NCBI GenBank assembly: GCA_013399875.1
Contig: VXAZ01005577.1
Span: forward strand, 434,001-498,000
DNA from: Gymnorhina tibicen
Lineage: Eukaryota; Chordata; Aves; Passeriformes; Artamidae
Length of the DNA: 64,000 nt
Reading direction: 5' to 3'
Shown: positions 10,176-22,036 of the stretch, one piece after another
How positions within the stretch are numbered: the first letter of the stretch is position 1
Layout of the letters: each line of letters starts with the position of its first letter
Notes under the pieces: generated by a model
The model's database searches: none
What the model saw: only the letters and a program-made list of their open reading frames with translations
Told to the model about the DNA's origin: nothing
Made by a program: the position numbers and the translations under genes

Positions 10176-13100
10176 ATGAGATGCTTTAAATTGCCTATGT
10201 ATACTCGATTACTGGAGAAACAAAATAAACTGATATTCTGAAAATGAAATATTAAATATGACAGCATCATCTTACCTTGGTTTTTGATTGGTTGGTTGGG
10301 TTTTTGTGTTTAAATGAAATTTATACCTGCAAGATACAGATGCAATCCCCTGCTCTTTTCCACTGCATTCAGTGTCACTAAATTATGGATTGATTTGCAT
10401 CCTGATTGATAATCCTCTGGTCAGTGTATTCTTCTTACATTAATTTCACAGTAAAACCTCCACTTACAGCGCTTTTGTTGTTTTACTGATACATTAGTCA
10501 CTTCCCTAGATTTCCTTTGGCACAGTGGAGCTTCCATCACTGCCAGTTTTTATCCTGTTAGATAAAAAAACTGCTTGGAAATTTGTAGTTATCACAGGTC
10601 TTGTCTTGAGAGGAGGTGGAGTAAGTGACCTACCAAGTCTCCTGGGGTTCCACTTTCACAGAATGCTCTGATTCTGAAGGCAAAGAAAGGGGATACACAG
10701 TTATCCACACTCCCTGACACTTCGTGTCCACAGAGAGATAGAGAAAGGAAACAAAGATATTGGTTTGGTAAATTTCTCAGCTCCTATTCCTGTGTTCAGG
10801 AATATACATTTATTTGTGTTTCTTTATTCTGACTTACAACCTATGCAAGGAAAACCAAATTAGCCACATATTGAATGGGGAAAACTATCAGTTGAAGTCA
10901 GTGAAGTAGCTGGAGTTTACACCACGTGGGAATGTGCCTCAGCATATTTCAACGTTTTACAGAAAAAGCAGCAGTTAGAACTGCAAGTGTTTTTATATGC
11001 TGACAGGCTTACCCTCTCAGATATTTACATTTTGGGCAAGTAAATTAATTGCCTGGAAAAGACCACTCTCAAAACACACACAGCAGGTGCTTCTTCAACT
11101 TCGTTTACATTAATTGTTTTCTTTGCTGCTTCAAGAGTCAGCAACACACAATTTTTTACAATTAACCTGTCTTGTCACAATGGGTACTAAGTGAATCTTA
11201 TTTACGCAGGATGCCAGTGACTGCTAATGTATGATGGTTTGGAGCTAAGAAAAAGGGATAGGACAGACCTCAGTGTCTAATTCAGATCCCATGCTGAAAA
11301 ACACATTGACTGGGCAGACAAAGCTAGAGGTTTGTGGATCAGAGTTTCCTCCTAATTAAGATAATGAAAAAGACGAGGTTCAGTGGAAAAGATGAGACAG
11401 ATGTTGATTCAACTGCAGTCAGTCCATTTAGATGTAGATATGAAGCTAGCACACAGATGCAATTAAACTAGTTACAATGGAGTTTACCAACAGAATGGGG
11501 CTTACAGATACCTGTTTGAGATGATAGTTGCAAATTGCTAATTTGTAATTTGCATAATGCCAAGAAATGTGTCGAGTTGCTTTGTCTTTGACTTTCTGGT
11601 TTGGTTCTGTTTTTCCCCGATGGTGATGAGGTGCTGCAAATTTGAATCCTGCTATACTCACTGGCTGAACATTATGATGCAGCATGACTCAATATGTGGG
11701 TATCCCACACCTATGACTGGGCTTTACATGTTCATCCTGTTTCTACATCCCCCTTCACTAAAAATAAAAAGCAATCAACAAAGACAAATGACAACTAAAG
11801 CAGCAGAGGCAAACTAATTATATGAAATGATGTTTTATTTGTAAAAATGTAGACATGAAATAAGGCATTTGTTGTTATAGGTCCTTGAGAGATCATCCAA
11901 CACAGAGATCCATTTCAAGTGTATTTAGCCATGTGCTTTCCTTACATGTGTGTTTCTCTTTACTGCCTCACTGATACACACTCACTGACATACAGCCATG
12001 CATTTGAAATGCAAGTATGTCTGATCACTGGAAAGACATATGCTCTTTAATGGAGGTCTTGGTCTTAAAAAATTAATAAACATTAATTTATTTCTCAAAA
12101 TAGTGACGGATAAAGTTCCTGCTTCATGGTATCCAAAGGTGTGTGTAGTGAAGTTTATGACTGTTTTTAACTGAGCACTTCAGTTATGACTACTCTATTA
12201 TTTCTTGTAGTGGGGAAGCAACCATCTATAAGTTCATAAGGAAAAACACTCCTCCTCTACCAGATCTTCCCTGTTAACCTGAAGGTTTTTACGGGCGTTG
12301 TAGGAGGTATAGAGAGCAGTGGAGAATCAGTTGGTGGCCTAAGACTTGGTGGCCTTTTTTTCCCCAGAAAAAATCCCAAACTAGGCACTTTACATTCTTT
12401 GTGGTGGTGTTTTCAATTTTCCAATACACATAGAATTCCTCAAGGAATATAACTTAAAGGAATAGCCTAGTATAGAAGAGAACTTATTTTAACATAAAGT
12501 TTATAAGCCAGTTCTGATCTCCTTTTCCCATAGTTTTTAAGTTATTTTTTAAATATCCTTGAAGCATTTTTTTTAACACAACAAAGCGGTGGATAAACAA
12601 TCAGATTATTTGCACAGTGTTAAACATTAAATGAAAAGTGATTTTACCTAAAAAATATCAACAATGTGCCTAGCTCTTTTCCTTACTAATTTTGTGTGAA
12701 AAGAATTTGTCCATGTAATGGAAGTGGTAGTAGACCAATGTAATGTGCTCTTGGAAATGTTATTTCAGATGTTTCATCAAAATTTCAGATTAGGTTTCAT
12801 CAGCATTCTTAAGTTTTTCTTAATTCCTCAGATGTTAGAGATTATACTCAAATATCCAACTAAATGAACAGTTTTTGTTGATAGTTGTGTTCAAGGTCTT
12901 TGTTTGTACAACAGTTTGTATTTGAGCCTTCCAGATATATCAACTACAAGAGAATGGAGTGATCCATCAGGAAGGTGTCATAACAAATTAAAGGAACATT
13001 TGTATGGTTGAGAACCACAGCCAGTTCTGAGAAGGTAATTATTTCCATAGTTTGTCTGTTCATGATTGTTTATGCCCTGTTGATGCTGAAAACTTAAGAC

Positions 13101-13689
13101 ACAAATTGAACTACCAAAGGAACAGTAGATTAATGACATGTTTTGATAGTTCTTACTCAATGTAGGAAAAGTGTGAGAAGAATCAAAGACAAGAAATACT
13201 GAAAATCATTCCATGTTCACTGAAAACAGTGTTCCAGATGGCTCTAATCATAGGGAAAGAGAAAGAATAAAAATGTCTCTACTCCTTTTGTTCTTTCTTA
13301 TTTATCTTGTAGGTAGATGTCCAAAAGTTTGCAGCAACAGGTGTGATTTTAAAGTTTTTGGGAAGAGAGATGAGGAGACACAACTGGATTATTAATTTGG
13401 TAATAGAAAGCTGAAAAAGGCAGATTAGCTAGCTGATGATTATGGATGACTGTGTTTCAAAACAACGTAAGGAAAATAAGTAAAAAAGGAATTTCTCTCC
13501 CTTTGTTTTTCCATTGCCCTGACAGTAAGCCTAATATGTAGAGAAGCTTGTTCCTGTACTCTCAACCGGACATAAACAAACAATTAATAGTTACAAGGTA
13601 GGAAGGAAGACAGGAAGGCAGAAGGAAGGAAAGAAATGCAAGTGGACCTCTGGTACTCTGCCAGAACTGGAGAGATATTGACAAACTTG
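10176..13689. other. Unannotated AT-rich DNA, perhaps with tiny CR1 scraps
   Basis: No gene is seen. At about 10605-10675, 'aggaggtggagtaagtgacc' and a following 'acagaatgctctgattctg' resemble a badly decayed + strand CR1 3' tail. At about 11880-11915 a 'cttgagagatcatccaac' phrase resembles a minus-strand CR1 tail. Both are too short to call firmly. A purine-rich GGAA/GGCA simple stretch lies at about 13597-13640. Confidence 0.4.
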
Positions 13690-14153
13690 GAAAGAGTCGT
13701 AGAGTAGCACTAAAGTGGTTAAGGGCCTGGAAAACATGATACATGAGGAAAGAGTGAGAGATACGATCTTTTTATAGCCTGGAGATGAGAAGGGTGGGGG
13801 GGATCTAATTGCTGGTTTAAACTTCGTAAAGGTGAGTGATAGAAAAGACTCTTCCCAGAGTAAAAACCTATAGCCAAGAGGCTATAGTCATAAACTGTGA
13901 AAAAGGAAAATGCATCTAGGAAATCCATCCATTTACCCACATGCTGAAATAGTGTTCATAATGAGAGTGGTAAACACTGCATCACGTTTGTAAAACAGAC
14001 TCTGAAAACTCTTGTCTGTGGAGGCTTTCAAAACTCTCCTGAATAAAGCCTAAAGGAACCTGATCTAACTTTGAGCTGACTCTGCTTTGAGGAAGGGGTT
14101 AAACCAGACAATCTCCACAGAGATATTTTCAAACAAAATTATATTGTGATTCA
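13690..14153 (+). mobile_element. CR1 LINE 3' end, old and decayed
   Basis: The segment follows a CR1 3' region from 'gggcctggaaaacatgat' through an 'agcctggagatgagaagggt' block and 'gatctaactttgagctgac' to a decayed tail ('ccagacaatctccacagag' and then 'attatattgtgattca', where the ATTCTATGATTCT repeats belong). Divergence is high, with several indels. Only the untranslated end and the last few dozen codons of ORF2 are present. Confidence 0.75.
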
Positions 14154-14215
14154 TTTTTGGTGTTCTCAAGCCTGTTGGAATTTGGTCGACTTTTCAATGC
14201 TAAATGATTTTTTTA

Positions 14216-14809
14216 TGGTTTTACTGTTTCTGGCTGGCATGGGGTTAATTTTCTTGACAGAAGCTCATAGGGTGTTGTTTGGCATTTGTGACCAAAGCAG
14301 TGATGATAAGACAGGATTGTTTTCGTTATTGCTGAACAGTGCTTATACAGCGTCAAGAACTTTTCAGGCACTGATTAGGCTGAGGAGTGCACAACAATTT
14401 GGGAGGAGGCACAGTGGGACAGCTGACCCTAACTGCCCCAAGGGACTTTCCAGACCATATGGCATCACACACAGCAATAAAACCTGGATACAAGAAGGAA
14501 GAGGGGACATTTGGACTTAGGACATCTGCTTGGACTTAGGACATCTGTCTTCCCAAGTGACCACTACCCATGCTGAAGCCCTTTTTCCCGAGATGGCTGA
14601 AGACCTGCCTGATGATGGGAAGTAGCGAACAGCTTCCTTGTTTTGCTTTGCTTGCATGCACAACATTTGCTTTCCCCACGAAACTGTCTTTATCTCAACC
14701 TACAAGTTTTCTCACTTTTACCCTTCTGATTCTCTCCCCCTTCCTACTGCGGGTGGGGGGGTGAGCAAGTGGCTGTGTGAGGCTCAGCTGCCTACCGGGT
14801 TAGCCCACA
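14216..14809 (+). mobile_element. Solo LTR of an avian endogenous retrovirus
   Basis: About 594 bp read on the + strand as a full LTR. It has a U3 start (TGGTTTTACTG), the 'gggttaattttcttgacag' block and a TATA-like GCAATAAAACC near 14474. The 'ttgctttgcttgcatgc' and 'ctgtctttatctcaacctac' blocks of an R/U5 follow, and the end is GTTAGCCCACA at 14809. The expected poly(A) signal before 'ctgtctttatctc' has decayed to ACGAAACTG. Gag-pol sequence is absent on both sides, so it is a solo LTR left by recombination. An internal 19-bp unit is duplicated at 14511-14548. No exact target-site duplication could be fixed. Confidence 0.8.
14511..14548 (+). repeat. 19-bp tandem duplication within the LTR
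   Basis: The unit 'ttggacttaggacatctg' plus one base (c or t) occurs twice head to tail, at 14511-14529 and 14530-14548. The near-identity of the two copies suggests a duplication younger than the LTR insertion. Confidence 0.9.
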
Positions 14810-16278
14810 ATAATGATATATTTTTACCTTCCAGAAAAAAGCTATGAAACACGTACCATCCTTTAGTTTCTTGTGCAAAGGAGATCCATGCCTAACACTG
14901 ACTTTTTATAGAGCTGTCATTCTGAACTAGAACTACTCATAAGTGCCACTGTTTCCCACATGATAGCTTTCATAATAGCAAAATCATCTTCATGCAGGAG
15001 TAAAGCACTTACTAACCACTACAGTTAATTAGAATAAAATGTAAGTGTATTAATGTATTTCAATTCCAGAAGTACTGTCCTTTTAGGAAAGAGCTATTTT
15101 AATTATGGAATATATAGCCACCAGGAGTCCACAATATTTTAACAACTATTTTGTCTATTTTTATTTTAATAAGCAGGTTGAGCAATTTTGATTCAAAATA
15201 GTTTAATTATTCTGAAGCACTTCTGAAAACAGAACAAGTATGTTTTAAGTTCTTTGCAGGTTGAACTGGCACTGCTGGAAGCTATTGTAATTAGTAAATT
15301 TGCAAAAGCATTGTTAAAGTTATTTTCCTCAGCTTCGATATACTACAGTTTATTAGTAAGCCTATTATTTATGCACTCCCGTGGGCCATTTAACATTTGC
15401 TTTAGTTAATGAGAATCTTCATCTTAATTAACAGTACTAAAAGGCCTTTTTCCTTCCCTCCCCCACAAGACGAATAAGGCCTTAGAAATATATCCCAGAA
15501 TAATACAATTTTGGAGTTATTAAAAGCCAAACCTTTTCATTGCTCATTTTGTATTACCATCAAAACTCCTTGAAAGACACTTGGTGAAATTTCGTATATC
15601 ATGCATATCTTAATTAAAACCACGAGCTAATATTAAAAGACACTGAATGATTCAAAGTCCATGTGAAGGTCTTATATGAATAATAATGAATTTTTGAGAT
15701 TTATAGAAATTCAGAATGTTATTGCACAATATTAAAGTTAAAGTTGCAGAAGAAACAGTTTCAGATCACCTCTGTGTTACTATCAGGGAGTGTGCCTGTA
15801 GTATGCATGATCATAACCCTTTAGTTCAGTTCACTTGAACCATGTCCTCTGAACAAGATTCTAGTGAAGTGAAAACAAGAGTTCAGCTTGCCAGCCAGAA
15901 GCCCATGGTAACCTTTTGCCCCAAATCAGATCAACCAAAAATCTATTAAATGTACAGAGTCACTTTTATTTAGAGAGAACTAAATTACTTTGGCTCTATT
16001 GTGGTACAGAAGAGACAAGTCTTATAAAATGCATCAGGTCCTCAGCTTTATCTGATGAAAAAACAAGGAAAAGCTTTCTCCGGTAAATTTTTCTTGTTTT
16101 TACCTACTGAATGAATAATGTCAGCTTTTGTTCTTCAAACTATAAGCATGATGTTGTAAGCACAAAGAGTAAAAATGCTGAACTTGAGACACTGATATTT
16201 AAGTCAGAATATCAGTTTTGAGTTATTTTGCAAAGTCATGAATAAATGATGACATTTCCCTCCCTGCCCTCCTCCCTT
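14810..16278. other. Unannotated AT-rich DNA
   Basis: No repeat or gene can be supported. A short frame beginning with ATG at about 15841 (Kozak-like 'aaccatgtcc') runs for 35 codons and ends in TAA. It has no supporting features. Confidence 0.45.
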
Positions 16279-16560
16279 CATAGAATCATAAAATCATTAA
16301 AGTTGGAAAAGACGTCAAAGATCTTTGAGTCCAACCTTTGACTGAACACCTCCTTGTCAACTAAACCACAGCACTAAGTGCTACACCCAGTCACTTCTTG
16401 AGCACCTCCAGGGATGGTGACTCCACCACTTCCCCACACAATCTGTTCCAATGCTTAACCAACATTTCAGTGAAGAAATTCTTCCCGATGTCCAATCTGA
16501 ACCTCCCCTGCTGCTGCTTGAGGTCATTTCCTCTTGTCCTCTTGGACAATATCCACAGTC
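16279..16560 (-). mobile_element. CR1 LINE 3' end
   Basis: On the + strand it starts with the reverse complement of a CR1 terminal repeat ('catagaatcataaaatcat'). It continues 'aaagttggaaaagac...ttgagtccaacc', then 'agcacctccagggatggtga', 'caatctgttccaatgctt' and 'gaagaaattcttcccgatg'. The element therefore runs on the minus strand with its 3' end at 16279. It is 5'-truncated near 16560, which is typical of CR1. Divergence is moderate. Confidence 0.9.
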
Positions 16561-19500
16561 CTTTTCTGGCTACTTTTGTTTAAAGCCTACAGTGAGAGAA
16601 AGCAAAAGGCAGGGTCTGCACAGTGATTTACACAGATATTTTTTTGTTATCTACGCTCCAATACAGGTGTCCTTATATAGACTTCCAAGTCTTTTGAGCT
16701 TAAGGAGAAACTGGTTTCTTACCTTTTGCAGTATTTTCAGATTAACTGTATTGGTTACCACACTGGTGCAAGCATTTAATCTTTTTATATCTGTTTGTGC
16801 TGGCACTCTGGGCTGTTTATCTGAAGAAAGGTCATGACAGCATGCTAGGGCAGCTGAGAAATTCTGTGACCCCAAAGAGGAAACTAAAATAATGCAGTCT
16901 AAAGTCATGTACTGTATTCTCCTGTACAGTGAATTTTGCAATAATCTTCCTTTTCTGCAATAATCATCCAAATCCCAATGAAGTCATGCATCTAAAATAC
17001 TGGAAATATGGTAGAGCTGGTGAATATTTTTATGGTGGTATGATATTATCTAGTAAATGTTTGATATTAAGGGTAATTTTCTACCATCCAGTACTTCTAC
17101 TTGGCATTATTTTTAATCATTCGATTGTCTGTTGGGGCTGGAGGGGACAGTTTGTTTGCATGTCTCCTTGTTTTTCCTTGGTAGCTAGACTGAAATAAAG
17201 TGCTCGTGTGTGGGATGGATCGCATGTTAAAGGAATGGGATGACAATGAACTTTTGAAGAGATGAAGGTGAGACACGAGTTTTCTTAAACTTCTATTACT
17301 TTTACCTGGATGTCCTGTGGCACGCATTTAGTTCTGAGATGTGCTTAGGGTTACACACATGGTGAGCCTACACCAGGGACTGCATAACAGACTTGTCAAG
17401 AGATGAATCATGAGGAGAAAGAGGTGTAAGATAAAGGTAAGTTCAGTTTTTCCTGTTTGGTTTTGTCAGACTTAACAGATCTGCTGTATAAAGTATGTTT
17501 GAGTTGTGACCTTTTGTCCTGTAAAAAAATTCCAAATAAGTACATTTTGCACGACAGCTGACATATTGCAGCATTATAGGAAGGAATTTTACTACTGCGT
17601 TTGTTCAGGATTTGGTGTGGGTGGAACAGTCAGTTTCTAACTTAGGGAATTACTGTATGTAGCAGAAAACCTGCATAGCTTTATTGTAAAACCTGAAGGG
17701 CAAGTAAGGATAAGTGTAGGCATTTATATGTGTTTTTTATAAGATACATGTTTTTAAAAGAAAAATAAAGAGATATGCGGGAGAGGGAGAAACAAGAATC
17801 TGTTAAATAGTTCCTACATGTAAATTACAGCCATAAACGCTGCTAAACTGTAAAATGAATCAAACTGCTTAATCTGGCTGTAATTTTGAAGATTAAGGCA
17901 TTTACAAGCAGTGATGTGAGAACATTAAATTATATAATATTTTTTTCTGTGTAACTTTTAATAGCACAGCATTAAACTACTCTTACCAGAGAATGACATC
18001 AAGGGTGTCTATCACTTACTTCATATGATAATACCAACAAGGGTTTTCGTTGGATTTATATGTGTGATAGAATGTGATATTATGGAAAAAGGTAATGGAA
18101 AACTAAGCCTCTGTCCTGTATGACCACAAGAAAGCCACTTAGAATTATAAAAATAATTGCAAATTGTTTAAGTGTGAAAGTTTTTTTCCCAGAATTATTT
18201 TGAAGAGATAAAAATCAAGTAATTCATTGCAATGCAAACTAAAAAGAGAGATATATGATGATGATAATAACTATAACACAATAGGTACTATAGGACCCAT
18301 CAATAGCAGACTGCAGTATTTTCTCATTTCTTTAGAGTTAATTTGAGAGGAATGAAATTTTTGGTGATGAAGTGTAAGAGATGCTGGGTAAATTGGTAAA
18401 TCCATGAACATTTACAGTGATAACTTTTAGAATGAAGGTCTGTAGAAATCTGTCTCTTTGCTTTTGCAGAAAACTTTTTTTCGATACATTTTCCCGCCTT
18501 GTTGAGGTGACTTTTAGGTAGTCTGGCAATTTCCATAACAGACTGCTCAGACTGACTTTTCATTTTTATTTTATAACATCTTAGCTGCATTACACTTTAT
18601 CTTCCTTGAGGCATATGTAGAAAAGCTGTAGAAAGAAGGAGAAAAAGACTGCTTCATTATCATAGCCCTATTACTCATTCCCTGTCTTCCTAATGATGGC
18701 TGCCTGTATCAAAATATTAAGGGACATCAGCTGTAACACTGAATATTTTAGGGAGTTTTTTATTTTCTTTTCTGTTTTGCTGGGGTTTTTAGGTGTTGCT
18801 ATTTTTAGGGGGTTTTGCTTGTTTATTTGTTGTTGCTTGGGATTTTTTTCCTCATGATAGTGTTCATGGACAGTGTTGATTGTTTGTCTCTTTCTCCTCC
18901 CAAAAAGGTGGGTCCATACTCCAAGTCATATGCTTGGAAGCCAGATGGTTGTGTTAGTGATGTGTCTGGCTTCCTGAAAATTTTCATCGCGAAATACCTC
19001 TGTAATCAAGTTATACAGACCCCAGGCTTCAGGGGATCATTTTTTTTCTGACCTGTTTGGAATCTGCACAGAAGAGTTTAAATCAATCTTCACCTGCTCT
19101 GGTAAACACGTTCTTAAGGAGATGAGAGGGTTATTTGGTTAAGTGTTACTTTGTCTAGACTTGTAATACAAGACCCATCTTGAAATCTAGTGCGTATTTT
19201 TTACGTACAAAGCATGCTATTGGGCCTCAGGATTATTATTGTGGATTTCTGTCAAAAAGCAATGCAGTAGAGGATGTCATAACTGTAATGCAAAGCAGAG
19301 AAACTGATGATAGCTGTGCATACCAAAAAAAACCCTCACAAAAAACCAAAAAAGACAAATTCACAGTTCATGGTGACAGCTCATTTTTTAAAAATATTTT
19401 TTAAAAAAACCCCATAATAAATATCTAGTTGTTTTTGCTTGTGTGACAAGAAATTGTCACATCAGTGTATGTATTTTTATGGTGTTGCACTTGGAAATCT

Positions 19501-20269
19501 TTGGTACTTCAATAATATTGCTTCTTTTCAAATCATTGCATAAACACATGAATGGAAATGTTTACAGGGCCAAAGCTTGTTTTAGGTTTTACAGTGTAAC
19601 GCTGCTCCATGTGGGGAAGGTATACCTCATTCTCATGATCATTTGTCTCTTAAAGAAACAGGTCTTTAAAGAACAGCACACAAGGTAGGGAATGGAGGAA
19701 TTCAGGATGTTAACTCATGATCAAGGTAAAACTCATTTGCAGACTGGCCCCAGGAGAAGGGGATGTTGTGGAGCAAAGTTGAAACAGTACAGGTAGGCTG
19801 GACAAGCTGAACAAAAAAACCCCAAAATCCAAAAAACAACAACAAAAACAAAAAAGTGAGTATATACAAATTGGAAGGCTGGGAGTATGCAAGTTATGAA
19901 CACAAATTCTCATAATGTTCACATCTCAGCAAGAACTCTTTACAAGGTTAAACCTGTATGCCTAATCTTTGCAGGTCAGGAAATGACCCATTTTTTTAAA
20001 AGGTTACTCATTCAAAAGGAAAAGAAAGATGTTCTTTGCATTTAAGATCACTTGATTTCAACTTCCAGAATTTACTTATTTTTGCTACTTTCTGTGGTAG
20101 TAGTAGAACTACATAGCACTCTGTACTTCTGTTCTTGTAAAAAATACTTATGTACAAACATCAAAATGAATCTTCTCTTTAATAAAATAAACACACCAAG
20201 ATCTCAGAGTACTGCTTACCAGAGATCTTATCCTCCATTTACTAGTTACAATACATGGCTCTTCTTTTC
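16561..20269. other. Unannotated AT-rich DNA
   Basis: I see no firm gene or repeat. A strong splice-donor-like AAAG/GTAAGTTC occurs at about 17432-17439 (+) without a convincing exon. G/T-rich low complexity occupies about 18755-18850, and A-rich stretches occur at about 19325-19365 and 19813-19855. Confidence 0.45.
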
Positions 20270-20521
20270 TTTTTTTTTTTCCTGCAATCTCTCTTTATTT
20301 CTTTTTATTACCCAATTATATTTTGAAAACCTAAAAATTATTAAACTCTTCAAACCGTCTAAATGTTATTTCACCAGTCAGATTAGAAACTATAAAATTC
20401 AACCTCTTTGCACTGTTCTACTATTCCTTGCTATTTTTTATATATATAAACATATATTTTTTGCATTTTCTATTACTGAGGCCTTACATAGAGCTCTTCA
20501 ACCATTCATACCTCATGTACT
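20270..20521 (-). other. Putative 3' untranslated region with poly(A) signals
   Basis: This lies directly downstream, on the minus strand, of the stop codon of the candidate exon. Two AATAAA hexamers occur on the minus strand, at 20304-20309 and 20294-20299. The second is followed after 13 nt by an uninterrupted A11 run (T11 on the + strand, 20270-20280). The arrangement suits either a short 3' UTR ending beside a genomic A-run or the tail of a retrocopy. Confidence 0.4.
20294..20309 (-). terminator. Paired poly(A) signals (AATAAA)
   Basis: There are two minus-strand AATAAA hexamers, about 215-230 nt past the stop codon of the candidate last exon. An A11 tract begins 13 nt after the distal hexamer. 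Confidence 0.45.
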
Positions 20522-20646
20522 TCAATGGACAACTGCTTTGTCTTTTGGGACAGTTCCCTTGATTTCTTCCCCAAAAATAACCCAGACTTTGCTAAGTGCA
20601 TCCTGCAAGCCTTGCTCAAGGGGGAGGTCTTTGGCATTTAGCTGTG
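20522..20646 (-). CDS. Candidate 3'-terminal coding exon of an unidentified gene
   Basis: Read on the minus strand, a pyrimidine-rich tract ending in TTTCTTTTCAG (AG at 20647-20648) precedes 125 nt with one open frame. The frame has two bases completing a split codon, 40 codons, and a TGA stop at 20522-20524. The peptide begins QLNAKDLPLEQG, has an ALSKVWVIFGEEIKG core and ends KDKAVVH. Its mixed charged and hydrophobic composition looks like a real globular protein end, unlike the low-complexity frames elsewhere. The frame closes just upstream of the AG (in-frame TGA), as expected at an exon edge. Poly(A) signals follow. I do not recognise the family and found no partner exon upstream (20650-22000), so the rest would lie further away. 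The alternative is a 5'-truncated retrocopy with an A-tail, but no target-site duplication is visible. The 226-codon + strand frame at 20052-20732 is antisense to it. Confidence 0.45.
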
Positions 20647-22036
20647 CTGAAAAGAAACATCAAGCAAGCATGCAGGCAAAAAAAGTAGTCTTAAATACCT
20701 TGGGAATTATACAATATTTCTGCCTTGCATAACTTTGAAAGTGTATTCAAACTAAATGACATTCCAAAAAAGTTGTGATTAATTAATCAGTTTATTTATC
20801 AGTAATCCCATTTTCAGATTCTTATTTTTTAAAATATCAATACTAATAAGAAAAGTAGTTTTCCATATTTTCAGAAGTAGTAAGATTCTCATTTCTCTTT
20901 CACTGAACTATTTGGATTGTGCCATTAAATTTCAAGTTTTTGTACACAGAAAACAGTGTTGATACACACATGCAGACTCCTATGCATTTTTGCATTCTCT
21001 ATGCAGTTTCCAAAACTGTATATGGAATGCTTTCTATTATTAAAAATTCACTGTTCTCTAAACCTAACGATTTTTGTCCTAATTTATGCTCTGCAAGCAA
21101 CTTTGTGATCTACTTTCCACTATAAGATCCTAATATATTGTCTATACTTATAATAATCAGCAGCCTGGGAAAGCAGTTTGAGTGGCTTTGCTCTCCAGAA
21201 GGGAAATCTCCAGATCAATGACAATTTCACCCACATCTTACCAGTACCCAACTACTACCCTTCAATCATACACTGAAATCCTTGCAGTTATCTACATGAT
21301 AAAGAACAGGCACCTAATCTTTTCCTCAGGTGACAGGGCAAAGATGAAACTGCCTCATACTCTTGAGTTACTAGTTGAACCTTCTGTGTATATTCCAATC
21401 TATGGCCCTTAAACTGACTCTTAACATTACTTATAATTCTCTATTCTTTGGGAACTACAAATCTATTTTTTTCCTGGTGTTTTATGTAATTTTGATCTGT
21501 ATTTTAATCTTCCACAATTATAGCACATTTTTTTGTTGTTTCTTAAATGAGATCTATATTATTGTGTCATATTTAACACAAATGTGTATTTATTTACACA
21601 TTATATAATTACTCTAGTTAATGTTATTTCCCATAGTGAATATTTTTATAAGTCACCTGCTTCAAATTTGGATATAACAATGCTTTATTTATATTGTATG
21701 TGATTAAAGTCATTTGGTGATGCCTTAGGTTTTAGCTTTTATATTTTGCAAATTCTGTATTCTCTGTATTCCTAGTGTGTAACTTTGAACTGTCTTGCAA
21801 TCTTAGCTGTTCTCTCATGCTAAGATAGACATAACAAAGCCTCTCTGGGCTTGCTCTTCAAGGACACTCAGACTGTCCTAGGCCCAAAATGTGTAAACCA
21901 GCATCTTGAGAAGGGGGGCAAGTTGGGGGGGGCAGTTACTTTATTACCTAAAGTTTAATTGGNCTCATACAGTTGTCAGAGACTGAAATATTACAGTTTA
22001 TGACTTAAACTTTTTCATGAAGGGCTTTTAAAACTG
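20647..22036. other. Unannotated AT-rich DNA with one unresolved base
   Basis: No exon partner for the candidate exon was found here. A donor-like site on the minus strand (CTG/GTAAGAT, + strand 21237-21242) has no open exon in front of it. G-runs at 21914-21919 and 21926-21933 and an n at 21963 mark a poorly resolved spot. Confidence 0.45.

Noticed and set aside
10605..10675. Tiny CR1 tail
   Set aside because: Only a few words match. It is too decayed to claim and is mentioned only in the interval note.
15841..15948. Kozak-like ATG with a 35-codon frame starting MSSEQDSSEV
   Set aside because: The donor (ATG/GTAACC) is weak, there is no promoter, and the frame stops within 35 codons.
17360..17440. 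Possible + strand exon ending at AAAG/GTAAGTTC
   Set aside because: The donor is good but no acceptor with a pyrimidine tract pairs with an open frame.
21183..21420. Possible partner exon for the 20522-20646 exon
   Set aside because: The minus-strand donor at 21241 has stops in all three frames before any plausible acceptor.
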